DNA of 64,000 nt from Saururus chinensis (taxonomy: Eukaryota; Streptophyta; Magnoliopsida; Piperales; Saururaceae), in the NCBI GenBank assembly GCA_035235625.1, contig CP141142.1, forward strand, positions 11,252,995 through 11,316,994, read 5' to 3'. The notes under the pieces were generated by a model. It ran no database searches. It worked only from the letters and a program-made list of their open reading frames with translations, and was not told where the DNA came from. How positions within the stretch are numbered: the stretch's first letter is position 1; every line of letters begins with the position of its first letter. Shown piece after piece: positions 1 to 12,102 of this stretch. A program made the position numbers and the translations under genes.

Positions 1-656
1 GTAAGAATGCACACTTATTGCATGTACAAATACAAATTAATTATTAAAAATAAAATAAATAATGGGTCAAACAGATGTTTTTCTTGCACACAATAATTAT
101 AATAAAACATTGTAATGAATATAAATTACACACATAATAATTATAAATATTATACTAACCAAATACACTAATAGTTGGTAAGTATATTTGCCGAGGGTAA
201 TATATATAGTGGAGCCATGTCATATGAGTGGCCAGTACCTAGCTGACATGTGGTGCCCATGTGGCAGCCATTTACACTAAAAAACAATGTAATCGCAAGA
301 AAGTGGACGAAACAGATGAAGAGAAATCGATGAACTTAGCTGATATGCGGGAGAAGAATCGTTGAAGATGAATGGAAAATCGATGATTGATCTCCAGCTC
401 GAATCAGCAATGGCGGATTGCTCCGAGAATGGCAGATCGACGGAGAAAGGCTTACATTTCACTGATAGCTAGGAGCTATTTATATGGTACAATCTTGTAC
501 ATACGACAAGTATTCAACTGTATTCTAAGACAAACAATTCAAGAAACAAAATTGACTAAAAATTGCAATTATATCAGCAACAGCAATGCCTAACATTAAC
601 CGTGAAAGTGTTCTCAGATTATTAAGATTATTAGACACCTAATTCACTGCACCACT
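1..656. other. intergenic sequence downstream of the F-box gene
   Basis: AT-rich sequence with no supportable gene. The two short open frames around 277-593 overlap on opposite strands and show no family resemblance. Because the F-box gene is read leftward, this stretch contains its 3' untranslated region and terminator, but I could not pick a polyadenylation signal with confidence. Confidence 0.5.
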
Positions 657-1958
657 CTAAACACTTCTAGATCTGGGACGCCTTATATCAGGAATCCGAG
701 TAGGCCAGGATGAAAGATCAAAGGGTACAATCAGTATGTCATCTAAACGATCATTAAGTACACGATGAACCATCTTCAAACTCATCTCCTTCACATCCAA
801 CCTACAAATCATATCAAATATCTTCATAAAGAGAACATGTGAGTGCTCCCTATTGAAGGGCAAGAGCAAAATATTTTCATGAGGCAGTAGCCCATGACGC
901 TGGTACTTCTCAAAAAATTCAGAATGGCTCCCTAGCACCAAAATCATGTCTACGACAAATCTCAAAACCCATTGAAGAGGGCTGCTTCCATTGGACCCAC
1001 CGAGCTCATAATGGAGAGGAGGCAGCACCTTGACCTTTCCCCGGTAGTCTCCATGGCCAAGGAGTTGCTGGAGGAGCTTAGTGCAAGTACTACCCCCATG
1101 TCCAACTAGAGCCCAAACTTCAAGCAAGCCATTGCGCATTTGGGTGTAATACAGAGATCCACCGGACACAGACAGGGAGCCATTACTGACAAGAAGCTCG
1201 GGCAAAGGAAGGAGTATAAGGCACCCTCTTTGTACACAGTAGACAGTCATGCAGGACTCTTGCAGCCAGCAAATCATGTCTTCATACATGGTGAGGCATC
1301 TGGGGCGTCTAGAAGGGGTGACCCATTCTGGGTATACGAAGGTGGTAGACTTCCATTCTCCTGTTTCCGAAGAGAATGTCTCGACCTCAATTAAGTTGGT
1401 AGGAACAAATGGCGAGGAAGAATCAACTAAACGTACTACTTTGAAACGATCTGCCCCCAAGGAGGCCAATTTGGCAGCTGCATGGGGGACTCGCGTGGGG
1501 GGAGCCGGGATGGCCGCCCAGTCCCTGGTGAATGGCTCAGCCACGAAGTATCTCTGGCAGTTCTTGTCACACCAGAGAAGCAGGCCGGCGTGGGAGTCAG
1601 CGAGCACGTCCGGGTGGCTGGGCTTGACGAAGGAGACAACCTTGCTGGTTTCTTCCACAAAGGGGTCATACTCTCCATCGTCTGGAATGAAGACGGAGAA
1701 CTTCTGCCTCTGCCCTTTGACCTGCCGTCGTTTCCCCACCGGAAAACGCCCCAGCTGATGTCTATAGATGAAGCCGGTGAGGGCTGTCTTGTGGCAGCAG
1801 CCTCGGACGAAGAATGGGTCGGACATTAGGATGTGGGATCTCCTGAGGAGGCGCAGGAACTGGTGGAGGGACTTCCCTGGCAGCCTTAGCAAGATTTCCG
1901 CGACCAAGGGAGGATGAAGCTCCTCCAGAAAATTGCTAAGAACGATTGCTCCAGGCAT
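657..1958 (-). CDS. F-box protein with C-terminal F-box-associated domain
   Basis: A single-exon frame of 433 codons. The N-terminal part (about residues 13-55) reads as an F-box, with the pattern LVAEILLRLPGKSLHQFLRL followed by a basic stretch and SDPFFVR, as in plant 'EILLRLPxKSLxRF...SDPxF' F-box proteins. Such proteins are substrate receptors of SCF ubiquitin ligases and bind SKP1 through this segment. The rest, about 380 residues, has repeated Trp- and Gly-containing blocks (for example LLLWCDKNCQRYFVAEPFTR and LEVWALVG), typical of the beta-propeller-like associated domain that chooses targets. Length is normal for the family. The Met at 1958 is the first in frame and follows a TATA box by about 55 bp. 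No lesion is visible. The substrate cannot be inferred. This is one of only two convincing working host genes in the window. Confidence 0.85.
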   Translation of the reverse strand: MPGAIVLSNFLEELHPPLVAEILLRLPGKSLHQFLRLLRRSHILMSDPFFVRGCCHKTALTGFIYRHQLGRFPVGKRRQVKGQRQKFSVFIPDDGEYDPFVEETSKVVSFVKPSHPDVLADSHAGLLLWCDKNCQRYFVAEPFTRDWAAIPAPPTRVPHAAAKLASLGADRFKVVRLVDSSSPFVPTNLIEVETFSSETGEWKSTTFVYPEWVTPSRRPRCLTMYEDMICWLQESCMTVYCVQRGCLILLPLPELLVSNGSLSVSGGSLYYTQMRNGLLEVWALVGHGGSTCTKLLQQLLGHGDYRGKVKVLPPLHYELGGSNGSSPLQWVLRFVVDMILVLGSHSEFFEKYQRHGLLPHENILLLPFNREHSHVLFMKIFDMICRLDVKEMSLKMVHRVLNDRLDDILIVPFDLSSWPTRIPDIRRPRSRSV

Positions 1959-2010
1959 GGCGAAGAAGAAGACGAGGACGCTTTTTTCAACTCGAGTTGT
2001 GTTGCATACG

Positions 2011-2020
2011 GCTTTATAGG
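2011..2020 (-). promoter_or_regulatory. TATA box of the F-box gene
   Basis: Read on the minus strand the sequence is CCTATAAAGC, a good plant TATA box about 55 bp before the ATG at 1958. It implies a transcription start around 1980-1990 and a very short 5' leader. No competing TATA-like motif lies between it and the start codon. Confidence 0.6.
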
Positions 2021-2331
2021 TCTGCCGGGAATTGCGACGACTGCCACAGTGGCTCCCAAAAAGGGTAATTAAGTTACCATCTATTGTTTAGCTACTGACG
2101 CAATTAGGGTAACTGCTTAGTCTACAGAAAATTTTATCTATAGTTTCTCAATTAACGTTCTTCTTATAGCGCTACTGCCTGCATAATTTAAAATTTATTT
2201 CTAGATCTCATGATGCATTGAAATGGAATTACTTCCTAATTGGGTTTTTCACACCGGAGGACATAAATTGGCCTTGATAAATCATGATCTATAACTTTGA
2301 GTTGTACATAGGGAAAAATAAAATTCCCTTC
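2021..2331. other. upstream flank of the F-box gene
   Basis: AT-rich sequence without a supportable gene. It probably holds the distal promoter of the F-box gene. It ends at the left target duplication of the hAT-type element that starts at 2340. Confidence 0.4.
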
Positions 2332-2339
2332 CCTATAGG

Positions 2340-3012
2340 TAGACCTGGTCCTCAGCCAAATAATCGGTAAACAAGGCTTGTCTATGTTTATGTCCGCTAA
2401 TAATTTATCCGTTGGCATTTTGTCCACGGACAAAGCTTATTTTTTTTGCAGACACGGCCATTGTCTATGGACATAGCCTCTTAGGCAATTGGATGAGAGT
2501 TGAAGTGGTTGGAAAGAATGAGAGCGGTGTTAATGACTTTAACTACGTAGGACAGTTAGGGTGAGGATCTCTAGATTAAATAATTTAGTATATAATAATA
2601 ATTTTTAAACTTATATATGTCATCTTTTTTATTTGTAGTAATACTATTCGATAGATTAGTTCATTTTGAAAAGCCAAATAGAGCTATTAATGTAGGACAA
2701 AAGTAATATTTAATAACTAGCTTTAATGAAAAACTCAAATATAACATTAACATGATTGTATTTAAATTGTTAAAGATTTAAGTATAAGAAAATTATGTTT
2801 AAGAATAATTAGAGGAGAAATAAAATTTGTCCTTCATATAAGAATACACATTATATTTAAAAGTTAACTGGACCTCAGACAAATGGCCGGACGAGGTCTT
2901 TGTCCATGGCCATGTCCAAAAATTGATGGACAAAAGAATTTGGCCAAACACGGTCACGGACACCTTGGACATGGCCCGGACGTTAGACGATGGACGTCCA
3001 CAACCAACCCTA
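2340..3012. mobile_element. non-autonomous hAT-type DNA transposon, 673 bp
   Basis: The element begins TAGACCTGG and ends CCAACCCTA (reverse complement TAGGGTTGG), an imperfect short terminal inverted repeat. It is flanked on both sides by the identical 8-bp word CCTATAGG (2332-2339 and 3013-3020). An 8-bp duplication with a TAGRxxTGG-like end is the hallmark of hAT elements. Both subterminal regions are rich in copies of words such as GGACAAAG, GTCCATGG and GGCCATGTCC in both orientations, as expected for transposase-binding sites. The middle (about 2560-2860) is AT-rich and codes for nothing. A non-autonomous derivative is the simplest reading; the perfect duplication suggests a fairly recent insertion. 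Confidence 0.8.
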
Positions 3013-3020
3013 CCTATAGG

Positions 3021-3762
3021 TCCTAACTACCACTTCTAATAAGCCTTTAGTCTCAGACAAAGTTTTATTTACTCCTGCATATCCTTTGTATCATTTTTAT
3101 TTTACTTATAGGTCATCTTGTTTTACTTCTATGCCATTATATTTCGAACAAATCCTCTTGTAAGGTTGTTCCTACTCTACCATCTCTATCTTCGTCTGTG
3201 CTAGTTGATCTCTATTGCCGTCAGCTTTGTTTTGGGGCTTCTATGAAAATCTGCTCCATCATTTCTATCACTATTGACTTTGTTTTAGTACTTCTATGAA
3301 AATCTGCTCTGCCATCTCTAACATTGCTGGTTTTATTTTCTATTGCCATTGCTTGTTCATTTCTATTATTGTATAATCTTTCTCCTCCAACGAAATTGAG
3401 GACCCTCTCATCTTGCTATTGGCGGGTGACGATCAGCTGCTGAACGCAGTATTTGCTTTTTGTAATACATTTGTCAAGATCTACATCTTCCTAGAAGAGC
3501 ACTCCTACCGCTTCCGTCAATTTCTTGGCCGATGCCCACAAGTCTCTCATACTCTCCACCAACAATCTTCTCTATTATTTTGATTAGAGGTATGATTGAT
3601 TATTCATGATCGCTTGTTTGATAATTCTTTTTTTTTTAATTTAATGTAGTATGATTTGTATGAATTTCAGCTAAATTTCATATTTTGTTCTTTTAGTGCT
3701 AGAGGAGTGCTAGTTTGTAAATTTTCTGTTTACTAGGGAGTTGTTGAGCCTTATTGAGCAAC
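3021..3762. other. AT-rich spacer with a short tandem duplication
   Basis: No gene is visible. Two adjacent copies of a roughly 62-bp unit lie near 3225-3345; both contain the words CTTCTATGAAAATCTGCTC and TTTGTTTT. The stretch ends at the boundary of the old LTR at 3763. Confidence 0.4.
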
Positions 3763-4143
3763 TGTCACGACCTGGATTTTTAAAACCCTTTTTAAATAAA
3801 AGACAAGCAATAAATCATGATAATTTTTTTCTTTTCTTAAATACACAACATATCATCCGATTAAATATCCAGGTCATGATAATTGGGGTTCACAAATACG
3901 AATATCAAAACATATGATATTATTAAACATGTCAACATTCGATAAATAGCAAGTTAACTATCTAAGTACAAGTCTGTTATCTGTCCAAAAATAAATAACC
4001 AAATAAAGTTGGCTCTCTTACAAAATTACAAAAGTAAGAAACTAAATCCCCGTAGTGCAATGCTGTCCTCAATTGCCCATAGAAATCCCGATCTCCCTAC
4101 GTCCTCATCTAAAGAACCTGCAACCAAACAATGACCAAGCTTT

Positions 4144-7100
4144 TAAAATGTCCATGATTTTTCTACATTTTCTTGTGAATTTTTTGTAATTTTTTTCATC
4201 ATTTTCGGTGAGAAAATATTACGCTTCGGTGTATTTGGCCTTGGTATTTGTACCCATAGTTAGGTGTGGGGATCAGTCATAGGCCACGAGCCTCGATGCG
4301 CGCTTACAACATGAAAAATTGAGAGAGAATATGATGAGGGAGAAATAAAGAAAAAAAGAAAAAAAATAAATAGGGAAAGGATCGAGCTCGGGCTCATCTA
4401 AGCCCAATCCAGAAATTTCTTGACATTGCGCTTTTCTCCCCCTCCAGTTTCCTTTGCCCAACCACCGCCGAACACTGGTGGGCCACAGGGCCGCCACCAC
4501 TGGCTCCGCCCCGGCGGTGCGATAGTAGGGGGCCACCGTCCCGGCCCCCACAGACGCTCTGCCCCACTTTTTTTTGAATCAGCCCCAGTTAGTCGTTCTC
4601 CCCTCTGTGTATTTTGATTTAGCATCGCCCCCACTGGCCGGCAGTTGCCGAACGGCCACCATGGGCTCTGCCCTGGGCTGGAGATAGTGAGGACCGGCCG
4701 CAACCAGCTTGGCTCGACTTGCTCCGGCCTCTCCGCCGCCCCACTCCTTTCCTCCCATATGCTGCCCTATTTTCTACCCCTCTGGTTTTTTATTCGGCTG
4801 CCACCGCGAGTGGGTGGATGTAGCCGGCTAGACTCCATCCGGCTCTGCCTTGGTTCGGTGAAGTTAGGGGACCACCCCACCCAGTCCAGCTCCACCTGGT
4901 TCGGTCTCCTCGGCTTCATTCTCTACTCTGAGTAGACCGCCCCCTCAGCCCAGCCTTGCTGCCCTTGATAATTTTCTGGTCCTCTTCATCTCCGACAGAG
5001 CTCTGTGTTTTCAGTTTGAGGCTAGCGAGCTATAGCTGGCCATTTCCGCCAGCCTTCGAAAAGGCTCCGGCCTTCAAGTCTCAGCCCGATATAGCTGGTA
5101 TAGCTGCCCCGGTCCATCCCGGCTCCACTTTTTCCCATGTCATCCCCTTTGTTTTGAATCTTGACGCCGCCGGCTTAGGCTAGCAGTGGTGGAACGGCCA
5201 CCATGGATTTTGCCCTTGCCTAGCGACGGCTAGGGATGGCCCCACCTGGGCTAGTTCGACCTCCTTCGACCCGTACTCCTCCCTGTGGGCCACAGCCCCA
5301 ACTAGTTCCGCCTCACCGGCATGTGTGCCCATTGACCCCTCTTGCCCATTTTACGCCGTCGGTACTGGACGGCCTCTGGCAAGATAATGTATGGCCTATC
5401 TTGACCGAAGGTGGACGCGTTCACCTGCATAGGCCTTGGCCAGTGATGGCCTCGTGGCCTTTGCTCGACCCTGAACCTTACCCCTGCCCTATGTCATGCA
5501 AGATGCACAGCCACCCGCACCTATTGTTTTGGTTGTGGGTGATTGGCGACGTTGCCGCTTCGATTGGCCACCACTAGGGCCTTAGTCCTGCTACCCTTTT
5601 GTGGGCTTTGGGCTGCCACCGTCCAATCCATCTTCCTCTGAGTGGCCTTTGGCCATGCATGCATGTAGCTGCATGTGCAAGTTAGGGTTAAGGTGCCACT
5701 TTTGCGCCGCTTGACTGTCTAATGGCTCTGCCATTGTTAGGATTTGTCATTAGAGCTCCTTCACCTCTCCTCTGTCCTTGAGTGTCGCCCCACACCCTCC
5801 ACCCTTATGTGGCCCCTTGTTGACGTGAAATCAACGCCGTTGGCTACTGTCCACGGCCGATTTCGACGTGTTGCGGCCGGCCAAGTATTTCTCAGCCGTC
5901 AGCCGACCTTCAGTGAGTACACCGCAACTTCCAGTCCCACTTGCCACTCCTTGGCATGACCTTTCTCCCAACCTCCCGTAGTGTGCCACTGTGGATTGCA
6001 GATTTTTTGGCATTGACTTCTGACACCCCGTTTGGCCATGAGTAGTTTCGGCGCTTCTTAAAACCTCGGGACAATAGCTCTCTCAGCTAGGCAATGCTTT
6101 TGGCCGCCAACTCCGCCACCGACACTGCCACCGTCGTGTGCTCGCCATCAAATGTCATGATTACAAGGTAGGGGACCTTTGAACTCATAATTTTATGATA
6201 GTATGCTTTGAATGAGTAGCAACATGTTAGGATTGCATGATTTAATACTTTGGATGTTAAATTCTGATCCATTTGCATGAGGTAAGAGAATGAATTATGC
6301 TACGTTGAAATGCATATGATATGTATGTGAGTGGTTTGTTTTATGTATGTGCTAGTGATGGCTAGCGAGTATGTTAGTATGCTTCATATAGTAGAAGTTT
6401 GTGCAATGAACGGTAAGAGGTGACAGAGTGTTTGGTATGGAGTTTGATGTAGATGTGGATGTGTAAGCGTGTGACAGAAGATGACAGACTTAAGTGTGAT
6501 AGGCAAGGAGTGGAGCGGATTGGTTTGGTTTGGAGCGTACGTCAGGGGTTCGGTAAGTAAGAGGACATAGGCTTGGAGCCTTATGGGGGTTTATTAGACG
6601 GTAAGAGCGTGCATAATTGTACAAGCATAATGTACAGACTATGAAGTCAAAAGTAAGCATAATAAGTGAGGTATTAAGTAAGAGGGTGATAACGGGGATC
6701 TACTATGAGGAGCTCAGTTTGATGATGCCGAGTAAGGATTTGATGTGCGGTGAGTTATGATCATGATATGGATGGGTTAAGTGAAGTCTGCTGTCCTGGC
6801 GAACTAGGGTTTCAGATCAGGCTCAACTTCGGTTTGATCAGTCGAGCACTGTGAGTTTGTGTGGCATAATTTTACCGCATAATTTACTTAATTCAAACAT
6901 GAATTATAAGCAAGTCTAATGATAGTGTTGTGAGTTTGAGACCTGAGGGTTCGACGGATTAAGTTCCATATTTGAGCTAGCCAATAATGAGTCGGCTGAG
7001 CATTTCTTATGTCTTGCCATGGTGTTTATCATGCGGGATGTTGTCTGTGTGTTGTATAGAGCACCAAACATCTGATGCTTTGTTGAGAGCAATGTATTTT

Positions 7101-8414
7101 TCAATTTGGTATGTGTGTTGTATAAGCTCAGGTGTTTGATGCTCTATTGAGAGCGTTGTATGATTCATGCCCAAGAGTGACATTGTATGATTTCTGCCCA
7201 AGAATGACATTGGCACTATAAGACCCATAATGGTAGGCAATTGTATGACCCCTTATGTGTGGGTGTTTATGTTTGCGTGCTCAGGTAAGTAGTATCATGG
7301 ACCTGCTCTTACCTGTTTTATCCTGTGCCCCATGAGCATTGGTGTGCCTTACCTTCAGAAAAGTCCATGACATTTAGTCACTCCCCGGAGGTTAAGGTGA
7401 TGATCCAGTGACATTCTTTTCTATTTCGACGCTGGAGCTTATTAGTTGTAATGAGCTTTAGTGGTTGATAGTATGTGTATGACTGTATAAGTGAGTATGT
7501 GTGTTTCTGAGTAAGTGTACAATTATGAGTATGAGCACGATTGTAAGATTATGATTCTGAGCAAGACAGTAAGCATATGTTTACGAGTATGACTGTATGA
7601 GTAAGGTCGTACGAGGATGTGCAAGATTGTACGAGTAAGGTCATACAAGTACATGTAAGTTATATGAGTAAGCGTACGATTGTACGAGTAAGTTTGTAAG
7701 ACCATGAATAAGGGTGTTTGTGTAAGTTTGGTTTGATGATGTGATATGCGTAATTATATGCATATGTATATGATTATTATATGTTGTCTACCTCATGTTT
7801 GAGTTGCATGAACGTATCTATGTATGGATTTACTGAGTTCACTGTTTAGAACTACCCTACTAGGTATTTTCCTACTGAGTATGAAAATACTCATTACCCT
7901 ATTTTTTAGCCCTGTTGTTTGGGAGGCTTTTGCAGGTTTGTGGAAGGGAGCTCCAGGAGATGGATGCTCATTTTTACAATGGTTTGATTCCCTTTGACTC
8001 AGGTATATTTTACTCAATGCGAGTATTATTTTGTGCCATGATCTGATCTATTGGGTGAGATGAGATTTAAGGTGTTTATACCTTCTGGACTTTTAATTTG
8101 GATCAAATAGTGGACTGCTTATGGGACTTATACTCAGGGATGCATGAGATAGATTTGTATTTAAAATCCATGATCATAATAATTTATTTGTATGTTTGTT
8201 TTCGAGTAGTGCATGAGGATATTTGATTTGGCCGTATGATGTTTGATCGAATGAGGAAAAATTTGGATGAAAAAATTTATATGTGTTGTTTTAAATGATA
8301 AACTATTTTTATAGGTTTTGTATTTTGTCATTTTCCCCAGATTTACAGTCGTTATATTGCAAATTTTTTTCGTGAATTCTAAAGAAAATGTGATGAAAAA
8401 TCTCGGGCATTACA
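4144..8414 (+). mobile_element. solo gypsy-type LTR, 4.3 kb, inserted in the older LTR
   Basis: The left end TAAAATGTCCATGATTTTTC mirrors the right end, whose reverse complement is TGTAATGCCCGAGATTTTTC. The 5-bp word GCTTT flanks it on both sides (4139-4143 and 8415-8419). Removing the block plus one GCTTT rejoins the host LTR smoothly. It contains a GC-rich block (about 4400-6060) and then an AT-rich half. Near 7830-7950 it has the motif series 'TTACTGAG ... CATTACCCTA ... TTTTGCAGG', which resembles the 3' part of Tekay-type LTRs read on the plus strand. No internal region or second LTR is present, so it is a recombined solo LTR and a fossil. Open frames in the GC-rich block show no protein family. 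Confidence 0.6.
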
Positions 8415-9045
8415 GCTTTTCCTCCCTTTGGAGGAGAATTTCAAAAGAACAAAAATATTATTTAATATTTTTCTAATTGGGCCAACATCACTCGATATTA
8501 GTTGCCTATGTACTCATCAGACAACATCTCTAATGTTTGCAATAAGATCATATCCAGACGTAATTCTGCCAAAAAACTATACTATCCTAAGAAGCATAAC
8601 ATCACACATGCAATGCGTAAGTATTTTCAACCAACTTACATTTTCTTCAAGTCCTTTAATCATTCCATATGTTCTAATTAAACAAGTAATATCAAACAAT
8701 ATTATTAATTATCTCTCAAACCATTGTTTGATAATTAATATCCCCGTCTAATCCCAAATATATACAGACTCACCAAATGTCAACCTAAGTGACAAATGAT
8801 ATACTCACCATAGACCACGCTCAAAAGTAAATCCATGATGAAACCCTAGAATCCACAAATACCCTATCATCCACTAAGAAGTACCATCACCCATCGTAGC
8901 CCATAAAGGACCTAACTGGAGTGGAAATGCATGACCCACAATAGCACCTGAACTGAAGTGGTTGGAGATGCTAATCAATCAAGATGTTAGCTAATCCAAA
9001 TATGTGTACACTAAATGGTCCTCAATCAATCGGTGGTGAGCCCAG

Positions 9046-10896
9046 TGATATGCATGATTTTTATACATTTATACGCCTATTCATCTTATTTTCTAGTGTC
9101 TATTCATCTTATTTTCTAGTGTATGATTAGATTAATTAAGGGTTAATTAAGGTTTATTTATGTTAAGATAGATATTAGTATGATTTAATTATTAGTTAAT
9201 TTGGGTGATGTGAATTGTTTAGGAGTATATTTGAATAAAAGCAGTGTTCTGCAAATGTCATACACATTTGACTTATGACTGTTTATGTGATGCATGCTTC
9301 CCGAGGAATGAGGACAATGTTCAGAAAAATATACAGTACTTTAGACATTCTTCAAAGTGATTTGGACAACTTTCTAGAGTTGTGGACACGTTGGAAATAT
9401 ATATGGACGTGAACATAAGTGCTTAATGAGCAGAGAATAAATATAGACGAGTTCTTAAATAGAAACGTCCAGATTACAGTTACTTGATTTTGGGTGAAAT
9501 TAAATTCGAATTTGAGTAAATAAATTAGGCATTTCAATACCCATTTCAATTTAGTTAATGAAGAACATGTTTAAAGTTTAAAAATGAATAATAAGAGCTG
9601 ATTTTCGTGGTTGCCATTGTTGAACACGAACAGGAGAGAATAAGGAAAGGAAACCGGAAATAAAGTAGGAAAAAATTGAGCAAGAAGAAAAATTATAAAA
9701 AGAATGCTTAAACATAGCAAGGAGCTCTTATTTTGGGAAGGAATTGGGCACTTAAACAAGGAAAGAAGTGTTGTCCAGATTTTATTAAAAACTATAGCAG
9801 AAAATTGCAGAGGAGGGGGGAGGAGAATACAACGAACCAGAGCCAAATTCCTTGAATCCCATTCTCCGAAATTGATGAGAGAACACTTTGAAAGTGAGAG
9901 AATTAAAGTCCCAAGCTCAAGGAGTAAAGAAGAATCAAGAAAAAAAATCACAGTTCGCGGGTTACTGTAGTAGTACTGTTCACAAATTGAAGTTCATCGG
10001 TAAAGTGAGAGAAATCATGTTCATTGATACTGTAGTATTTCAGAATTTTTTATTTTTTCTCAATTTTCTTCTAAATTGTAAGTTTCTTTTTAATTTTTTT
10101 AATGGAGATTTTATTTCTTAGGTTAATGAGTAGCTAAATTTCTTTGCTAAGGATTGGATGGAACTTCATTAAGTTATAGAATTTCATGATTATGAGACTT
10201 GATTAATTTTTCTTAATGATGGATTTAATGTTAATTGTTTCTACTTCTTTAATTAATGAGATTGATTTGGATATGAGTTTAGTCATGCTTCTCTCATGAT
10301 TTAAATTGGTTTTCATTAGTTTCTTACTTGGTTTTGTCTTGTTTAATATTGAAATTGGGTATTAGTTGTGATTTGCAAATTGTGGATACAATTAATGACT
10401 TGATTTTAATCTTTTGAAGTGAGGAGAAATAAAATATTTATTTATTATACATGAGAGCTTAATGCTGATATTTTCCATGATAACAAAGATTGAATTTTAG
10501 ATTATTATGAGATAATGTGGAAATATGATCAATGATCATGCTTATGAGTTTCTATGATTTAATGAAAGTGGATTCCTATGCCTTAGTGTTTTGTTTGATT
10601 TTTAGTGTTTTGCTTATTTGATAGTGTTTTGTTTATTTTGCATTGCTTTCTTATTCTTAGATTTAAAGCTTTAGAATTTGGATTTAGATAGTTTAATTGT
10701 CTTTAAAATCTTATTTGCTTTTGTTAGTTACTTTAGTCCAATTACTATCTTTATATTTGTTAACAATATTAGGCTTTACTTGAGATAGATTAAATTTGGT
10801 TTTCCAATTTCAAGTCTATATGGGATCGACACTTGATTTAGCCGCTTAACTACTATAGATTCGTGCGCTTGCAAGTAAACAAGTAAAATTTAACAA
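9046..10896 (+). mobile_element. solo LTR, 1.85 kb (Athila/Tat-like gypsy ends)
   Basis: It starts TGATATGCATGATTTTTATAC and ends ...AAAATTTAACAA. The 5-bp word CCCAG is repeated directly at 9041-9045 and 10897-10901. The start TGATATGCAT and the terminal '...GGGATCGACACTTGATTT...' block (about 10833-10850) are of the type seen at ends of Athila/Tat-group plant LTRs. A 23-bp unit (TATTCATCTTATTTTCTAGT plus 3 bases) occurs twice in tandem at about 9079-9124. No coding region is seen. The long flanks belong to the older minus-strand LTR. Confidence 0.65.
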
Positions 10897-12102
10897 CCCA
10901 GCTCACACATAGCTCCTTCCAACAAGGTGGTGCAACTACACGGTCAAATCAGCAGCTCTTAAATAGAGCTAAGACTCATAAAACTATTATGAACCCTATC
11001 TTACTCATCACTAAGCCAGAATTCTCAATGACTATCTCAAACCCTATTAGCCCCTTCTAGACTAGGGTTGAAACTCAAAACTGTCATTGGTTCATCAACC
11101 AAGGCAAATCATCAGGTCAAAGACCTTTTTCACTCTATGAACTAGTCGTAGACCCCTCTCAGGTATTTTAGTCTTTATTTTAATTAGGTGTTCTCACCCA
11201 ATCCAAAGCTATCTAACCCTTTGATTAATCTTCCATTAAACTTAAGCTAGTGATGAATTACTATCACAACAACAATAGTAAACGTTGAAACAATGAACAC
11301 CATAAACAATCAGAACCACACAGATCCAAGCAGATCGTAATATCAATAACCAAATTCAATAATGATATTAGAAATATTCTTAGTCTCATTAAATCTTTAT
11401 AAAAACTGGTCATAATGCACCTAAGGGAATTAAGGTAATCATTTCACATTATATATGTTCCTCTCCATTCTAGGGTATGTTTGTGACCTCTCTAAAGGTT
11501 TCAGTATCATATTGGCCCGTTAATTTCATTCACGCAAATGTTGGCCAGTTTACATAAGGGTATTTCTACCTTTTCGTTCAGGGCTTCCCTAAACCTTAGT
11601 GGGTTCAGAACTAATCCCAGGGTTACACCTTAACGTTATGAACCTGAAGTAATTTTCTTGCTCGTTAACAGGATTGTAAACCCCTTGAACCGACCCTAGA
11701 TTAATTAATTATCTTACCTTAACCCTAGGGATAAAATAATCAAATATCTATTTATTGGGATTTTTGCCTAACTTGTGACTTGGTCCAAATTTAGGATACA
11801 CATTAAAATCTCATTGAGATTTTTTTCAATTTTTGAATCCACCATAGGCCCCTAAATGGGAGCCCCTAAATCTGGTCATTAACCACTTTTCTACACTTCA
11901 ACTCACAAGGGTAAATTGGTCATTTTAATGTCCTTTGGGATTTTTTCCTAGTCTGAAACTTGGTCAAGATACTCTACATGCCCTCACAGTCATTGGTAAT
12001 TTTTTTTGAATTTGTTTTACTAGTTTAACTCACTGAACTAGACCCGATTCAGCTCGAGTATAACTTTTTTTATTCTAGACTATGGGCCCTAAAACTCGGC
12101 CC

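Noticed and set aside
1140-1829. Plus-strand and second-frame open frames of 80-169 codons inside the F-box gene
   Set aside because: They are shadows of the 433-codon minus-strand gene, which has the F-box and a TATA box.
4645-5577. Several open frames of 75-113 codons in GC-rich sequence
   Set aside because: They overlap in different frames and on both strands, have no recognisable domain, and lie inside a solo LTR with target duplications.
3763-8414. Initial reading of this span as one single LTR
   Set aside because: The left 380 bp look like the end of a minus-strand LTR, while the right part looks plus-strand. The GCTTT duplication at 4139 and 8415 shows the plus-strand LTR starts at 4144 instead.
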